This document shows, in pieces, positions 54,591 through 64,000 of a stretch of DNA of 64,000 nt. The translations under genes and the position numbers were made by a program. The stretch comes from Bombardia bombarda. Lineage: Eukaryota; Ascomycota; Sordariomycetes; Sordariales; Lasiosphaeriaceae. The notes under the pieces are model-generated. The model saw only the letters and a program-made list of their open reading frames with translations. It did not search any database and was not told the DNA's origin. How positions within the stretch are numbered: the first letter of the stretch is position 1; every line of letters begins with the position of its first letter. Location of the stretch: the NCBI GenBank assembly GCA_030512295.1, contig JAULSR010000003.1, positions 3,116,001 to 3,180,000 on the forward strand, in the 5' to 3' direction.

Positions 54591-56454
54591 TCACATGTCG
54601 CTTCCCACCCAGAACACTCCACTTGTTGACTTAACTGGGTTCTGAGGGTCTACAAGCGCAAAGTTGTATCTGCGGAGCATCTTTTAGAAGAAAATTGAGA
54701 ATCAGCTGCCACATCTGGAATTTGAGATGGAAGAAGAATCTGACTGACCTCAACAAGAATTTTATGAGTCTCGGGCAGGGCGATCCGCTTTCCTAAACAT
54801 TAGTACTTCTCACTACTGGAGTCAAGATCAACGACTGAAGCTAGAAACCTGAATCTATCTTCGCCCTCGGCTTCTGCTTCAAGCCATCGTTCAGGTCGAA
54901 ACACGCTTGGATCCTGACCCCAAATGCTTTTCAGTCGCATGGTGCCAGAAGAGTTATGCGCAATCTGCGTCCCCCCTTCCTCCCGGAGGAACCTGCTTCG
55001 AGCCAAACCCAGTTGTCGGCGGCCACATTCGCAGGCCCTCAAGAACCACCGCCTGGAGGTACGGAAGTGATTGGATTTCGAGGTTAGTGATGATCGGAGT
55101 GCTGATATCCCCAGAAGCAATCTTGTCGTCAATCTCCTTTTGCAGAGCAGCATATGCGACGGGTGTCAATATCAAGGCAAGAAATGTATGCCGAATAGCA
55201 GCAGCAGTTGTAATAGAGCCGGCAACGCTGCAGTCAGGGCGTGTCTTTGTGAGCAGCTGGATCTTTGAGCCTTTTGGAGACTGGGGACGACCACAAATCC
55301 AGAGACAAAAAGGCAATATCTTACATCTGGACAAACATGTGTTGGTTGTCATTTCTCCTTTACCCCTGAGTTAACAAATTTGAACAGGACCCCTTTTGAG
55401 GATTGGTCCAAATGATATGCTTTGCACTAACCCAGACACCCTACGGCGCATGTCTGCGGCAAGATCGCCTTATGTCAAAGGGCACTTCTACGACACCGGC
55501 CGCATCATTCCGGGTTACGACAATGTCGTGTCACAGAGAGACGAGATCAAGCAAAAGGCGCTCCGTACTAAAATGAGTGGCGCGGTGAGATTCTCTCTGT
55601 TCTGCCTCGTTCATCGTCTCTAATACCCCAGTTCATTAAGTACTCTAGGGACGCGGTGAAGATGGACATGAGCCGTCACGCTGTGTGCATGGAACAACTA
55701 GCAGTCTTTACTCCCTGCAGTACCAAGGGAGAGAAAGTGGGAACATGAGTCTTGACGCGGCAGTCGACCGCCAACTGTTGCAGCTTATCGCTCTCGTTGA
55801 AGACAAGTACATCTCTGATCACGGAACGCTTCGTCCATGGGATTACTTTGGCTTCCTAGCACAGGACAAGGACCTGCATGACTTCATCAAGATCAATGAT
55901 TCTGCCGTGCCTGTTATGAACATGCTCCAGGCAGTGCCGCGGCTTGCTGGCCTCGTACATCGCTAGCCTCTGTGGCTGGCGCTAGCCAGTGATGGAGACA
56001 GAGTCAGTTTTGGACGGCTCATGGGGCGAGTAGTGTAGATCTGTCGCCTTTATTTTCGCCGAGTTCAATGTTTGCTGATCAAGTCTCAGCTTGGCAAAGG
56101 GATATGTAGATGACCGATTACGTCCTGGGTCAGAGCCGGGACAGGATATGCTTCAAGCTTTTATCAACGGTGGCATGACTTATGACGAGCTGATGCAAAA
56201 AAGGGGGTTGACAACAACTCGACCCACCATAATCGTCCGAAGTCTTGCACATGTGCTCATGAAACCGACCACTCAATAGCTTCAATATTATCCAAGCGGG
56301 CGATAAGCTCGCAAGAGCGGGGCCTGGTACATGACGCAGTCGGTACCACGGTCGGGCGGAAAGAGTAATCCAAGCGGACAACAAAGAAAGCAACGACTGC
56401 TGCCACGACCTCGAATCGCGTGGGACAAACTTCCCTAGCGCTCTGGAGGAACAT
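54591..56454 (-). pseudogene. Cytochrome P450 pseudogene broken by an internal inversion
   Basis: The minus strand from 56454 gives a P450 start (ER anchor, then after a frameshift RLRHVPGPALAS and KTSDDYG near 56226). The next part is absent on that strand but lies on the plus strand from about 55388: PLLRIGPNDMLC, RRMSAARSPYVKG, GRIIPGYDNVVSQRDE, VDRQLLQL, INDSAVPVMN, and RPGSEPGQDMLQAF up to DELMQ near 56200. The minus strand then resumes at about 55345-55325 with HMFVQI and after an intron VAGSITTAAAIR (I-helix, Asp of the usual DTT lost), EGLR (ExxR) and FRPERW. The haem loop follows with a stop just before CLGKRIAL, and the tail ends at 54591. Lesions: the inversion, frameshifts in the anchor and before the GTQIAHN segment, a deleted block after LRPW, TGG to TAG and CAA to TAA stops. 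It cannot encode a P450. Confidence 0.9.
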
Positions 56455-57295
56455 GACCAAGACAACATTGGACGGACTCGATGGCCGACTTATAGTGTCA
56501 TCCTGCCTGGACTTCGAATATGGCCCTAGAACCACTAGTCGACGTAGCTTGTGTGTTGGGTCTGTAGTGCATCTGTAGTGCACAGGACTCTTATGATTGT
56601 CTAACTACTACAGCGGTAGAAGGAAAAACCAATGCAATCATCCCAGCAATGGGCCGGCCACTGGAGGTGTGCACTTTTTCGTGACGAAAATTATGGCGTC
56701 AGTAGTTCTCAGTCATGCATGTGGGATAATCAACAGGTGAGAAACAGCGAAACTGAGGACATAACGGGTGCAATCAATCCGGTGTCTTGGAACCCCGCAT
56801 AACCTCGCTTGGTAAGCGCAAGATTATGCTTATCAAGTAGAATAAGTGCTTATGCTAAAATGCGATGAAAAGACCATCCATGTTTCGGGTTAAGAATGGC
56901 TTCCATATCAAGAAAAGTACTTCTACCACTGCTACGGGCAAAGGCAGAGAGGATGGAGGAGGGATGTTTCGGGATCTGGGCATTTCATCCTCCCTAAATT
57001 TAGCCGATTACAAAGCAGCATGCGGTTGGTCTAGCCAATTCCAGTAATGTTCACAACTACAGGGCTGCAGGGCGACCGCGCGTTATGCGGGGATTCGGGG
57101 TCTTGGTTGCGTTGCTACTCCGGGTGGGTGCCTGGCTTGGGAAACATTTAAGGTGCAAGGCATCCTGTAGTTCTTTCTACCTGACCAGTGCCCAAGGTGA
57201 GGTGAAATCAACGACTCTGACAACTTCAAACATTCCGCACACTACACCAAACATAGCTATCTAGTACTATCAGTACTGGTTATCACCCAAACATC
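56455..57295. other. Intergenic region
   Basis: 841 nt between the P450 pseudogene and the esterase gene; a 60-codon frame at 56865 shows no family features. Promoter of the esterase lies at the right end. Confidence 0.5.
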
Positions 57296-58252
57296 ATGTC
57301 TACTCTCGCACTGGATCCCGACTACAAAAAGGCCACCGAGGCATTTGCCGGGGCGGTGCAGCCTGTGTTCGAAGATGCCCTTTCCCTCCGGGCGTATATC
57401 AATACCGCTATCCCTCTCATTGGTAGCTTGCACCCAAGACCCGAAGGCGTCCAAGAGACAAAATTCGAGTTCCAAGCCAAGGATGGCACGACGCTCAACA
57501 TCTGGCGCTTCTCGCCTTCTGCAACGCCGTCATCAGCGCCGGGGCCAGCGGCTCTCTACATCCACGGTGGAGGCATGGTCTCTGGAAGTGTCGAGGTCTG
57601 GAAAGACGACATTATGAGATACGTCGCCGAAGCCGGCATTCCTTTCTTCGGCGTCGGTTACCGTCTCGCACCCGAGTTTCCATTCCCCACCCCCGTTGAC
57701 GACAGCTATGCAGCCTTGGAATGGCTCCGAGACCATGCTGCGGAGCAACGCATTGATCCGAAACGAATTGCATTGTTTGGCGAGAGCGCCGGGGGAGGTA
57801 TCGCGGCGGGAGTTGCACTCATGGCACGAGACAAGAGCTTCGCCCCACCTATTGCAAAGCAGTTGCTCATTTATCCCATGGTGGATGATCGGACCAAGGT
57901 TGGACTAGAGAACCCCATGTCGCAGTTCCTAGTTTGGACAGACAAGAATAATACAATTGGATGGAGCGCCTACTTAGGACCTGAGAGCGAAAGGGCCCAA
58001 GTCTCTCCATATGCTGCGCCCGCGAGAGCGACTGATGTGGCCGGGCTGCCAAGGACCTACATCGATGTTGGTGGGTTGGACATGTTCAGGGATGAAGATA
58101 TAGCGTATGCTGGCAAGCTGGCGGCGGCCAGCGTTGACGTCGAGTTCCATCTGTACCCTGGCGCACCTCACGGCTGGGAATATGGGTCGCCATCAATCCC
58201 TTCGGCTAGGAGGGCGATAGAAAATAGGATCCGGGCACTGCGTGATCTGTAG
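57296..58252 (+). CDS. Alpha/beta hydrolase fold-3 esterase (HSL family)
   Basis: Single exon, 318 aa, ATG at 57296. The HSL-type oxyanion motif HGGG is at 90-93 (YIHGGGMVSGS). The nucleophile Ser164 is in GESAGG, the acid Asp262 in VGGLDMFRDED and the base His292 in PGAPHGWE: a complete catalytic triad. The YRLAPEFPFP motif after strand 4 is also typical. There is no signal peptide, so cytosolic. Such enzymes hydrolyse short-chain esters or lactones, and some fungal members act on metabolite acetyl groups or mycotoxin lactones, but the substrate is not predictable here. It ends 71 nt before the convergent hydrolase gene. Confidence 0.94.
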   Translation: MSTLALDPDYKKATEAFAGAVQPVFEDALSLRAYINTAIPLIGSLHPRPEGVQETKFEFQAKDGTTLNIWRFSPSATPSSAPGPAALYIHGGGMVSGSVEVWKDDIMRYVAEAGIPFFGVGYRLAPEFPFPTPVDDSYAALEWLRDHAAEQRIDPKRIALFGESAGGGIAAGVALMARDKSFAPPIAKQLLIYPMVDDRTKVGLENPMSQFLVWTDKNNTIGWSAYLGPESERAQVSPYAAPARATDVAGLPRTYIDVGGLDMFRDEDIAYAGKLAAASVDVEFHLYPGAPHGWEYGSPSIPSARRAIENRIRALRDL

Positions 58253-58323
58253 AGCATCATAGGTAGTCAACAACAGGCAAAAAAAAAACTTGCGACTCTT
58301 GCGTTGCTGGCTGTTATCGCTGT

Positions 58324-59789
58324 TCAATTGTGACTTTCTAGCAGCACACTCTCGGCGAAAGTTCGAACGGCATCTCTCATGATATATGCCGCCTTACCCT
58401 GGGCCCAAAAATGGCCGGCATCAGACACTTCGTGTGCTTGAAACCTCGAGTCCGGCGCGCTCTGCAAGCGGGATGCCCATTCCCGCAGCTTACGGACTGG
58501 CACAAAGCCGTCACTATCACCATACACGGCAAGAGTAGGGTTCATGACCAACTTGGCCTCGGCATCTGGCAGGGGCGCCTGAGGGCGAGAGTCAGACTTT
58601 GAGTTGAACTTGGAGTTTCCTCGTTGACTGCCAGTCAGGCTGGAGCTCGAGGGAGACTGAGTAAAAGATTTCCAGGTTATGTTGGGGAAGGGCATAGGGA
58701 ATGACATGGTGGCGAAATTTGTGACTGTCCCTTGCAAGGGAGATATTAAGACGTAGGCTGGGCGTGGTGTGTTCCTTTCTGGAATGGGAAGCAAGCAGTC
58801 GTGTGCTGGGCCATGCTGGTCCTTTTCGGGCACCACGAGTGCCCCCTCCCCCTCTTGATAAATGCGCTCCCCGCCCACGGTGCGTCTCTTGCGACCCTTC
58901 TTCGCCTTCGCCATCAGCTCCGCCACGCCCTTGCAGATTCTATCCTCGGCATCGACGGCAAACGAGTGCCTGGAATCATGGCTCTTGCGAATCTCCTCGT
59001 CGCCGCCGACGCGGAGCCCAAGAGACTTTCGGGGTGACCGCGCACCGCCAGCGAAACGGTGGACGGCGGCAGCTCTTGCGCTAGCCAGGACCGTGTTCTG
59101 GGTCTCAGCCAGATGTTGTGCACGCAACCTGATCTCGGCAGCCGGCGAACCGCATGACGGGGTGTTGAATGGAGAGAGGATGGTGTCGAGGAAGGGGAGC
59201 TGACTGGTGACCATGGCGCCGTAAGAGTAGCCACAAAGTAGAAGCACCGGCGGATGGCTGCTTCTTATCGGCGCGAATGCCACAGTCTCGCTTCGGAAGG
59301 GATCGAGGAAATGGGTGTAGTAGGATACGAAGCCGACAACAGACATATAGTCAGCTCGCTCCGCTTTCGCGGTCCACGAGGTTCGTCCGGCCGAGCCATG
59401 GGCGCCTCTGCGACGTGCCACAGTGTTAGCAGGTACGAGTGTCTTGGCTGGGTAGGGATGGGATCGAACCTGAAATTGAAGGTTGTCACTAGGAAGCCCA
59501 GTCGCAGCAGCGTGTTGGCAACGATATCAACAACTGGGTCGTCATAGGATCCGCCCAGAGGGGCATATGGGTGGGCAACGATGGCAGCGTGTCGCGGCCA
59601 TGATGCGTCGCCGTGGTTGGAGACTGGGGAGGGCGACGCCGGTGATGGGGCGAGCGAGTGCGGGTGGTAGACGCGGCAGTCAAGAGGGAGGCTGTCGTGC
59701 AGACTGGGTAGCGTGAACCGGAGAGTAGGCTCGGGCAGCATTGCACCATCTGGCCCATCTGTCATTGCCATTGACATTGACATTGCCAT
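58324..59789 (-). CDS. Alpha/beta hydrolase (serine hydrolase, fungal CocE/prolyl-oligopeptidase-like)
   Basis: Two exons, 59789..59470 and 59407..58324 (467 aa). Splicing joins TTFNFR to GAHGSAGRTSWTAKAERADY, restoring the conserved NFRG...GRTSWT block. The serine nucleophile is in GYSYGAMV, the acid Asp in AVYGDSDGFVP and the His in DAGHFW, so the triad is complete. A long insert between nucleophile and acid (Arg/Lys-rich, about residues 215-320) is unusual. The N-terminus is MAMSMSMAMTDGP, so the exact start among five Mets is uncertain. There is no secretion signal. Intact by sequence; substrate unknown. Convergent with the HSL-type esterase. Confidence 0.85.
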
Positions 59790-60930
59790 TCGCTATCGCT
59801 GTCTACCATACTTTAATGAAAGAATGAAAAACATAAGCTCATCAATCAATCCTGGCAGCTCAAAATCGCACCTGCCCAGCCAGCGGGCAGCAGGGGCATG
59901 GATAGGCGGCAGGCCCAATCCAACAACAGCCCAATGAAGCTTCCCTGGCGGGGGGTGCGGAACAGCCGGGAAGCGCGGTTACCTAGCCCAGCTTAGTCCA
60001 AGTGTCTTAGGCTCTTGGTCCTTGCTTAGGCTCTTAGTCTTTGCATGTGACAGCGCCATCGGCTGACCCGCTCCATTACTCCATTACATCAGGAGCGAGT
60101 ATAGGAATGCGTCCCCCTCTGCTCCAACTTGGAATGCCTGATGTCACCACACCGCACACTGGATTAGTCGCCGCAACACAAAAAATAAGACGGCTGCTAA
60201 GGCATCTAGCTGTTCCCAAGTCAACAATAACCCATTCTCCCAACAAAGAAACAATTGAACTGCAACTGAACCATGATACAATTGGTGGATGGAGTGGTCC
60301 GATGATGCCCTGTAACGACCGACTCCGCTACAATGGGGACCTGATTTATACAGTGGAGGTCAGGTGGGCATTCCGGCCCCTGAAGTCGCCAAGTACGCAC
60401 ATGTACCCCACGGTTCTTTGTCCAATGAAATGAAGGGTCACCCGCATTCAACGACAAATCAGATGCAAGCCTGTGCTTGCTCGCTTGCTCTTTGAGGGGG
60501 GCTGGCTGGCTGCCTTTCCTGTTTCCCGTCATCCCCATGATCCATCATCCTCGTCGCGATCGCGGTGTCTTGTCGATAGTTTGCGCTAGTTGTAGCGTTG
60601 ATTGTAGGTTTCATAGGTACCTACCTCTATATCAGGTGGCGGCTTTCCTTCGGTACGTGCCTTCCGTTCTTGAGACAGCTGCACTCCATGCCCCATGCAA
60701 TCCAAGCTGTGTACCTAGGTTGTGCTTTGCCATTTGCCTTAGCTTACTTAGGTATTCTACCAGATCATAAGAATATATACGTCAACCCTGCAACCCAAGC
60801 TGCCAACCGTCCGCGACGACGACGACGACGACGACGACTCGACGACCTGACAGACTCGGCAAGTCCGTCCTACATATCGAGCCGAACAAGTCCATCTGCC
60901 GCCTCCTCCGACAGAGGCCATCCTCACACA
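59790..60930. other. Intergenic region and leader of the patatin gene
   Basis: 1.14 kb; includes a GGTACCTACC motif near 60617, possible upstream starts and a (CGA)8 run. An ATG at 60688 in frame with the patatin gene would add 81 residues including a poly-Arg stretch, but this looks like leader sequence. Confidence 0.5.
60814..60837. repeat. (CGA)8 microsatellite in the patatin gene leader
   Basis: Eight perfect CGA units (24 nt), 94 nt before the chosen start. Confidence 0.9.
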
Positions 60931-63330
60931 ATGTCCAATCTCCTCCTTCATATCCTGTCCCTCATTCGAGTTAACAGCGGTGCCGACGAAAAGCCCAATG
61001 CGCCTACAAAGTCCACCACCCCGACCATCAAGAAAAGAAACAAGGCCCAGGCCCATGCCACCTCCCAACCGCTGTCCAAAATCATTCGCTATGCCGGCAA
61101 CTTCCTGTTATCGTGGCGCGATGGCCTTACCGAGTCGGAGCGCGAAAACAAGAGATGGACCGAAGAAAGGATGCAGATCTTAGCCGCCCGCATGCAAAAC
61201 GTGAGCAATATGCCCGCCCGCCCTCCCAGACGTAGAAGCAAACTTGCTGACCTTTGCCAACATATACAGGCCACTAGCCTCAAGGAGTGGGAAATGGCAG
61301 CGAAAGAGCTTGACCACCTAGAAGGCAATGATGAGTGGAAGCTAGACTCCTCGACTGGCGATTACCATCCCGCATTAATCGAGGCGAAGCTGGAGGAGCT
61401 TGATGCGGCCCGAACAAACTGCGACATTAGGACCATGATGTATCTCATCCGCACGGCCTTGTCGCGCGACCTCGGCGGGATGGGGAACATCGACCTATAC
61501 CGCCACTCCTACATCGGGACCAAGAAGTTGATCGAGCGATATGTCGATTCTGCCACCAAAACGATCCAAGCCCTAGTTGACAAGAGCGCCTACGCCTTGC
61601 CTGCAGATATCGAATCCAAAGACCTGCTCAAAGAGATACTGTATATCAGGCAGAGCTTTGGCCGAAGTGCTATGCTTCTCAGCGGTGGGGCAACATTCGG
61701 CATGTCGCATATCGGCGTGCTTAAAGCTCTGTACGAGGCCAAACTCCTCCCGCGCATCATCTCTGGTGCCTCGGCTGGATCTATCGTGTGCTCGGTTATA
61801 TGCACTAGGAATGACGAGGAGATACCAGATCTCATCGACCAGTTTCCCTACGGCGACCTGAGCGTGTTTGATGGCGAGCTGGAGGGTGTTGCCGAACATA
61901 TCCGTCGCCTCCTGACCGAAGGCTGCTGGTCCGATATCACACATCTGACACGCGTCATGCGTGGCATGCTGGGAGACCTGACCTTCCAGGAAGCCTACAA
62001 CCGGACACGGAGGATCTGCAACATTTGTGTGTCTTCAGCCTCTATATTCGAACTGCCTCGACTCCTCAACTACGTCACATCCCCCAATGTCATGATCTGG
62101 TCCGCCGTCGCCGCATCTTGCTCCGTCCCTCTCGTCTTTCAGGCAGCTCCCTTGCTCGTCAAAGATCCCGCAACAGGGGCCCACGTGCCCTGGAATCCCA
62201 CACCACAACGATGGATAGATGGATCTGTCGACAACGACTTGCCCATGACCCGTCTTGCTGAGATGTTTAATGTCAATCATTTCATCGTGTCCCAAGTCAA
62301 TCCGCACGTCGTCCCTTTTCTTTCTAAGAACGATAGACTATACCCCCCCGGACAGAAACGCAGGCACCAATCATCATCAGATGATAGAGATTGGCTATAT
62401 ACCCTTACCTCTTTAGCGAAAGATGAAGCATTGCATCGGCTGCATTTCCTTACTGAGCTCGGTGTCTTCCCAAACCTTTTCACCAAACTTCGCTGCATTT
62501 TAAGTCAAAAGTATTCTGGCGACATCACCATCCTGCCCAAAATTGCCCTAGAGGACCTTCCACGTATTCTCAAGAACCCAGACTCAGACTTTATGCTTCG
62601 AAATTGTTTGACTGGTGAGAAGGCAACATGGCCAAAGCTGAGTCGCATTCGAGATAGGTGCGCAATTGAGCTTGCTTTAGACCATGCCGTGCATGCCTTG
62701 TGCGCACGAGTTGCCTTTAGCGATAGCCAAGTAAATCTCCGCCGTCTGGCCGCCAACTCCGAACCGCGAATGACACGGATGGTTATGAGTCGAGGAATAA
62801 GTGCCAAGAATGGAGTAGCAACTATCCCCCATCTCCTACCGACACAGGAACTAGGCGCAGCAAATGTTTCCTCTGAGGAGCAACCTCACAGACGGCGGAG
62901 GAGTTCTGCAAGCAATATCTACGCATTGACAATGCGACCGAGGAGGTCGGTCCAAGATAACGACGATATAACAGATGGCCAATCCGAGGAAGAGGAACGT
63001 CTTGAAATGAGCTCTCGGAAACGTAGTTCAGCCGGGAACTCAGTTGGGCGAGCGATCATTACGAAGCCACGTCTCAAGCGGTCGGCCAAGAGTTTAAACC
63101 AAATACACAAATCAAAGTCGTGCTTCACACATTCTGTCCATGCCACGACAGACAGCATTGAATCACACATGCTCGAATTCTCAAGACCATTGTCACCGCC
63201 AGACTATACAGGAAATGATTCAGCTGTTGCAATTGAGGACAGTGCCAAAGAAGAAACTAAAGATAATCGAAGGATAGGGACATTAAAGAATGTCGCAAAA
63301 GCAGATCTTAAGGTTGTGTTTGAATCTTAA
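60931..63330 (+). CDS. Patatin-like phospholipase/triacylglycerol lipase (DUF3336 + patatin)
   Basis: Two exons, 60931..61200 and 61270..63330 (776 aa); the 69-nt intron (GTGAGC, CTGAC branch, ACAG) is a multiple of three and joins RMQN to ATSLKEWEMAAKELD. The DUF3336 region (helical, KEWEMAAKELDHLEGNDEW) precedes a patatin domain: LLSGGATFGMSHIGVL oxyanion loop (about 227-242), nucleophile Ser258 in GASAGS, RQSFGRSAM, catalytic Asp407 in WIDGSVDNDLPM. A Ser/Arg-rich unstructured tail of about 200 residues is likely a regulatory or phosphorylation region. The layout is that of yeast Tgl3/4/5 and their filamentous homologues, lipid-droplet lipases and acyltransferases for storage-lipid breakdown. 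Lipid-droplet location is inferred from the family. Confidence 0.93.
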   Translation: MSNLLLHILSLIRVNSGADEKPNAPTKSTTPTIKKRNKAQAHATSQPLSKIIRYAGNFLLSWRDGLTESERENKRWTEERMQILAARMQNVSNMPARPPRRRSKLADLCQHIQATSLKEWEMAAKELDHLEGNDEWKLDSSTGDYHPALIEAKLEELDAARTNCDIRTMMYLIRTALSRDLGGMGNIDLYRHSYIGTKKLIERYVDSATKTIQALVDKSAYALPADIESKDLLKEILYIRQSFGRSAMLLSGGATFGMSHIGVLKALYEAKLLPRIISGASAGSIVCSVICTRNDEEIPDLIDQFPYGDLSVFDGELEGVAEHIRRLLTEGCWSDITHLTRVMRGMLGDLTFQEAYNRTRRICNICVSSASIFELPRLLNYVTSPNVMIWSAVAASCSVPLVFQAAPLLVKDPATGAHVPWNPTPQRWIDGSVDNDLPMTRLAEMFNVNHFIVSQVNPHVVPFLSKNDRLYPPGQKRRHQSSSDDRDWLYTLTSLAKDEALHRLHFLTELGVFPNLFTKLRCILSQKYSGDITILPKIALEDLPRILKNPDSDFMLRNCLTGEKATWPKLSRIRDRCAIELALDHAVHALCARVAFSDSQVNLRRLAANSEPRMTRMVMSRGISAKNGVATIPHLLPTQELGAANVSSEEQPHRRRRSSASNIYALTMRPRRSVQDNDDITDGQSEEEERLEMSSRKRSSAGNSVGRAIITKPRLKRSAKSLNQIHKSKSCFTHSVHATTDSIESHMLEFSRPLSPPDYTGNDSAVAIEDSAKEETKDNRRIGTLKNVAKADLKVVFES

Positions 63331-63595
63331 AAAAAGATTTATCATTTTAGTTTTAACTACCTATGGTGTATCAAGAGAGGTCTCGAGGTTGGGAACATGC
63401 TATTGTAGTTACATTAAGACCGTAAATTATCACAAACTTCGTGCCTAACCACTTTTCGCTCTCGCAAGGCTGCCTTGCCCGCCCTACACTTCCCACCCCA
63501 CCAACACGCGCGCGGGGGGGCTGCAGGCTGACTTCTGCGGCTTGCTTCCTTGCCTGCCCTACACCAGCCCGCCCCGCACTCACACAAACTGCCTT
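63331..63595. other. 3' flank of the patatin gene
   Basis: 265 nt, 3' UTR and spacer before the minisatellite; rich in CTGCC/CCGCCC. Nothing else seen. Confidence 0.4.
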
Positions 63596-63988
63596 GCCTA
63601 CCCTACACCTGCCCCGCCCTCACAAACTGCCCCTGCCTGCCCTACACTCGGTGCCTACCCTGCACCTCCTACCTACCAACCCTACCACCACCTGCCCGCA
63701 CTCACAAACAGCCCACCCCGCCCGCCCTACACCCACCGACTGCCCCGCCTACCCTACACTTGGTGCCTACCCTGCACTTCATGCCTACCCTACACTTGGT
63801 GACACTTGGTGCCTACCCTACACTTCGTGCCTACCCTACACTTCATGCCTACCCTACACTTGGTGACACTTGGTGCCTACCCTACACTTCGTTCGTGCCT
63901 ACCCTACACTTCGTGCCTACCCTACACTTCATGCCTACCCTACACTTGGTGACACTTGGTGCCTACCCTACACTTCCCACCCACCCTA
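63596..63988. repeat. Minisatellite of TGCCTACCCTACACTT-type units
   Basis: Head-to-tail units of about 18 nt built on GTGCCTACCCTACACTTC, regular from about 63750 to 63978 and degenerate before that. A GGTGACACTTGG insert recurs at 63798, 63862 and 63948 (spacing 64 and 86), marking a higher-order repeat of three or four units. Reading frames through it are products of the repeat, not genes. Confidence 0.9.
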
Positions 63989-64000
63989 CGCGCGCCGCTC

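Noticed and set aside
55396..56279. A separate plus-strand P450-like gene
   Set aside because: It contains only the middle of a P450 with stops, and both missing ends lie inverted next to it, so it is part of the pseudogene.
63441..63866. Plus-strand frame of 141 codons rich in Pro/Tyr/Leu
   Set aside because: It is a translation of the minisatellite and its CCGCCC flank, with no start context or conserved domain.

Overview
The window is nuclear DNA of a filamentous ascomycete (Pezizomycotina, most likely a Sordariomycete; the species cannot be read from it). The evidence is short spliceosomal introns of about 50-125 nt with GTRNGY donors and CTAAC/CTGAC branch sites, single-gene transcription units on both strands, fungus-restricted families (Zn2Cys6 regulator, Clr5-domain protein, AA9 LPMO, GH79, DUF3445, NUP permease) and AT-richer gaps of 1-4 kb carrying dispersed TACCTA / AGGTACCT motifs. 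I rebuilt exon-intron models by hand; about 20 protein genes are well supported. No tRNA, rRNA, CRISPR or intact transposon was recognised.

Left end (1-9953): the N-terminus of a cytochrome P450 leaves the left edge, followed by a paralogous full P450, a divergent secreted berberine-bridge-type FAD oxidase and a drug:H+ antiporter-type MFS transporter whose model needs a 15-nt microexon. This looks like the tailoring and export edge of a specialised-metabolite cluster whose backbone enzyme, if any, lies further left. 

Middle (10-38 kb): mostly housekeeping or regulatory genes. They are an Atg28-like coiled-coil protein, a poly-Q Clr5-domain protein, an NAD(P)-binding SDR, a doubtful small membrane protein, a Zn2Cys6 transcription factor, a small mitochondrial membrane protein, a purine nucleoside permease, an Iks1-type kinase, a possible Cys-rich micro-protein and a C2H2-like protein. 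They are separated by gene-poor, repeat-bearing stretches (25.6-29.4 kb and 33.8-37.7 kb).

Right part (40-64 kb): a secreted GH79 glycosidase and a secreted AA9 LPMO are divergently arranged. An AIF-like oxidoreductase lies tail-to-tail with the LPMO. Then come a DUF3445 haem-dependent N-demethylase-like gene (apparently with a GC-AG intron), a two-repeat protein of unknown function, a secreted copper amine oxidase, two alpha/beta hydrolases and a DUF3336-patatin lipase. The window ends in a minisatellite.

The most striking object is at 54591-56454: a P450 pseudogene whose ends read on the minus strand while its middle (about 55388-56200) reads on the plus strand. It is one gene broken by an internal inversion, with additional stops and frameshifts, two of the stops having the CpA-to-TpA form expected from RIP.
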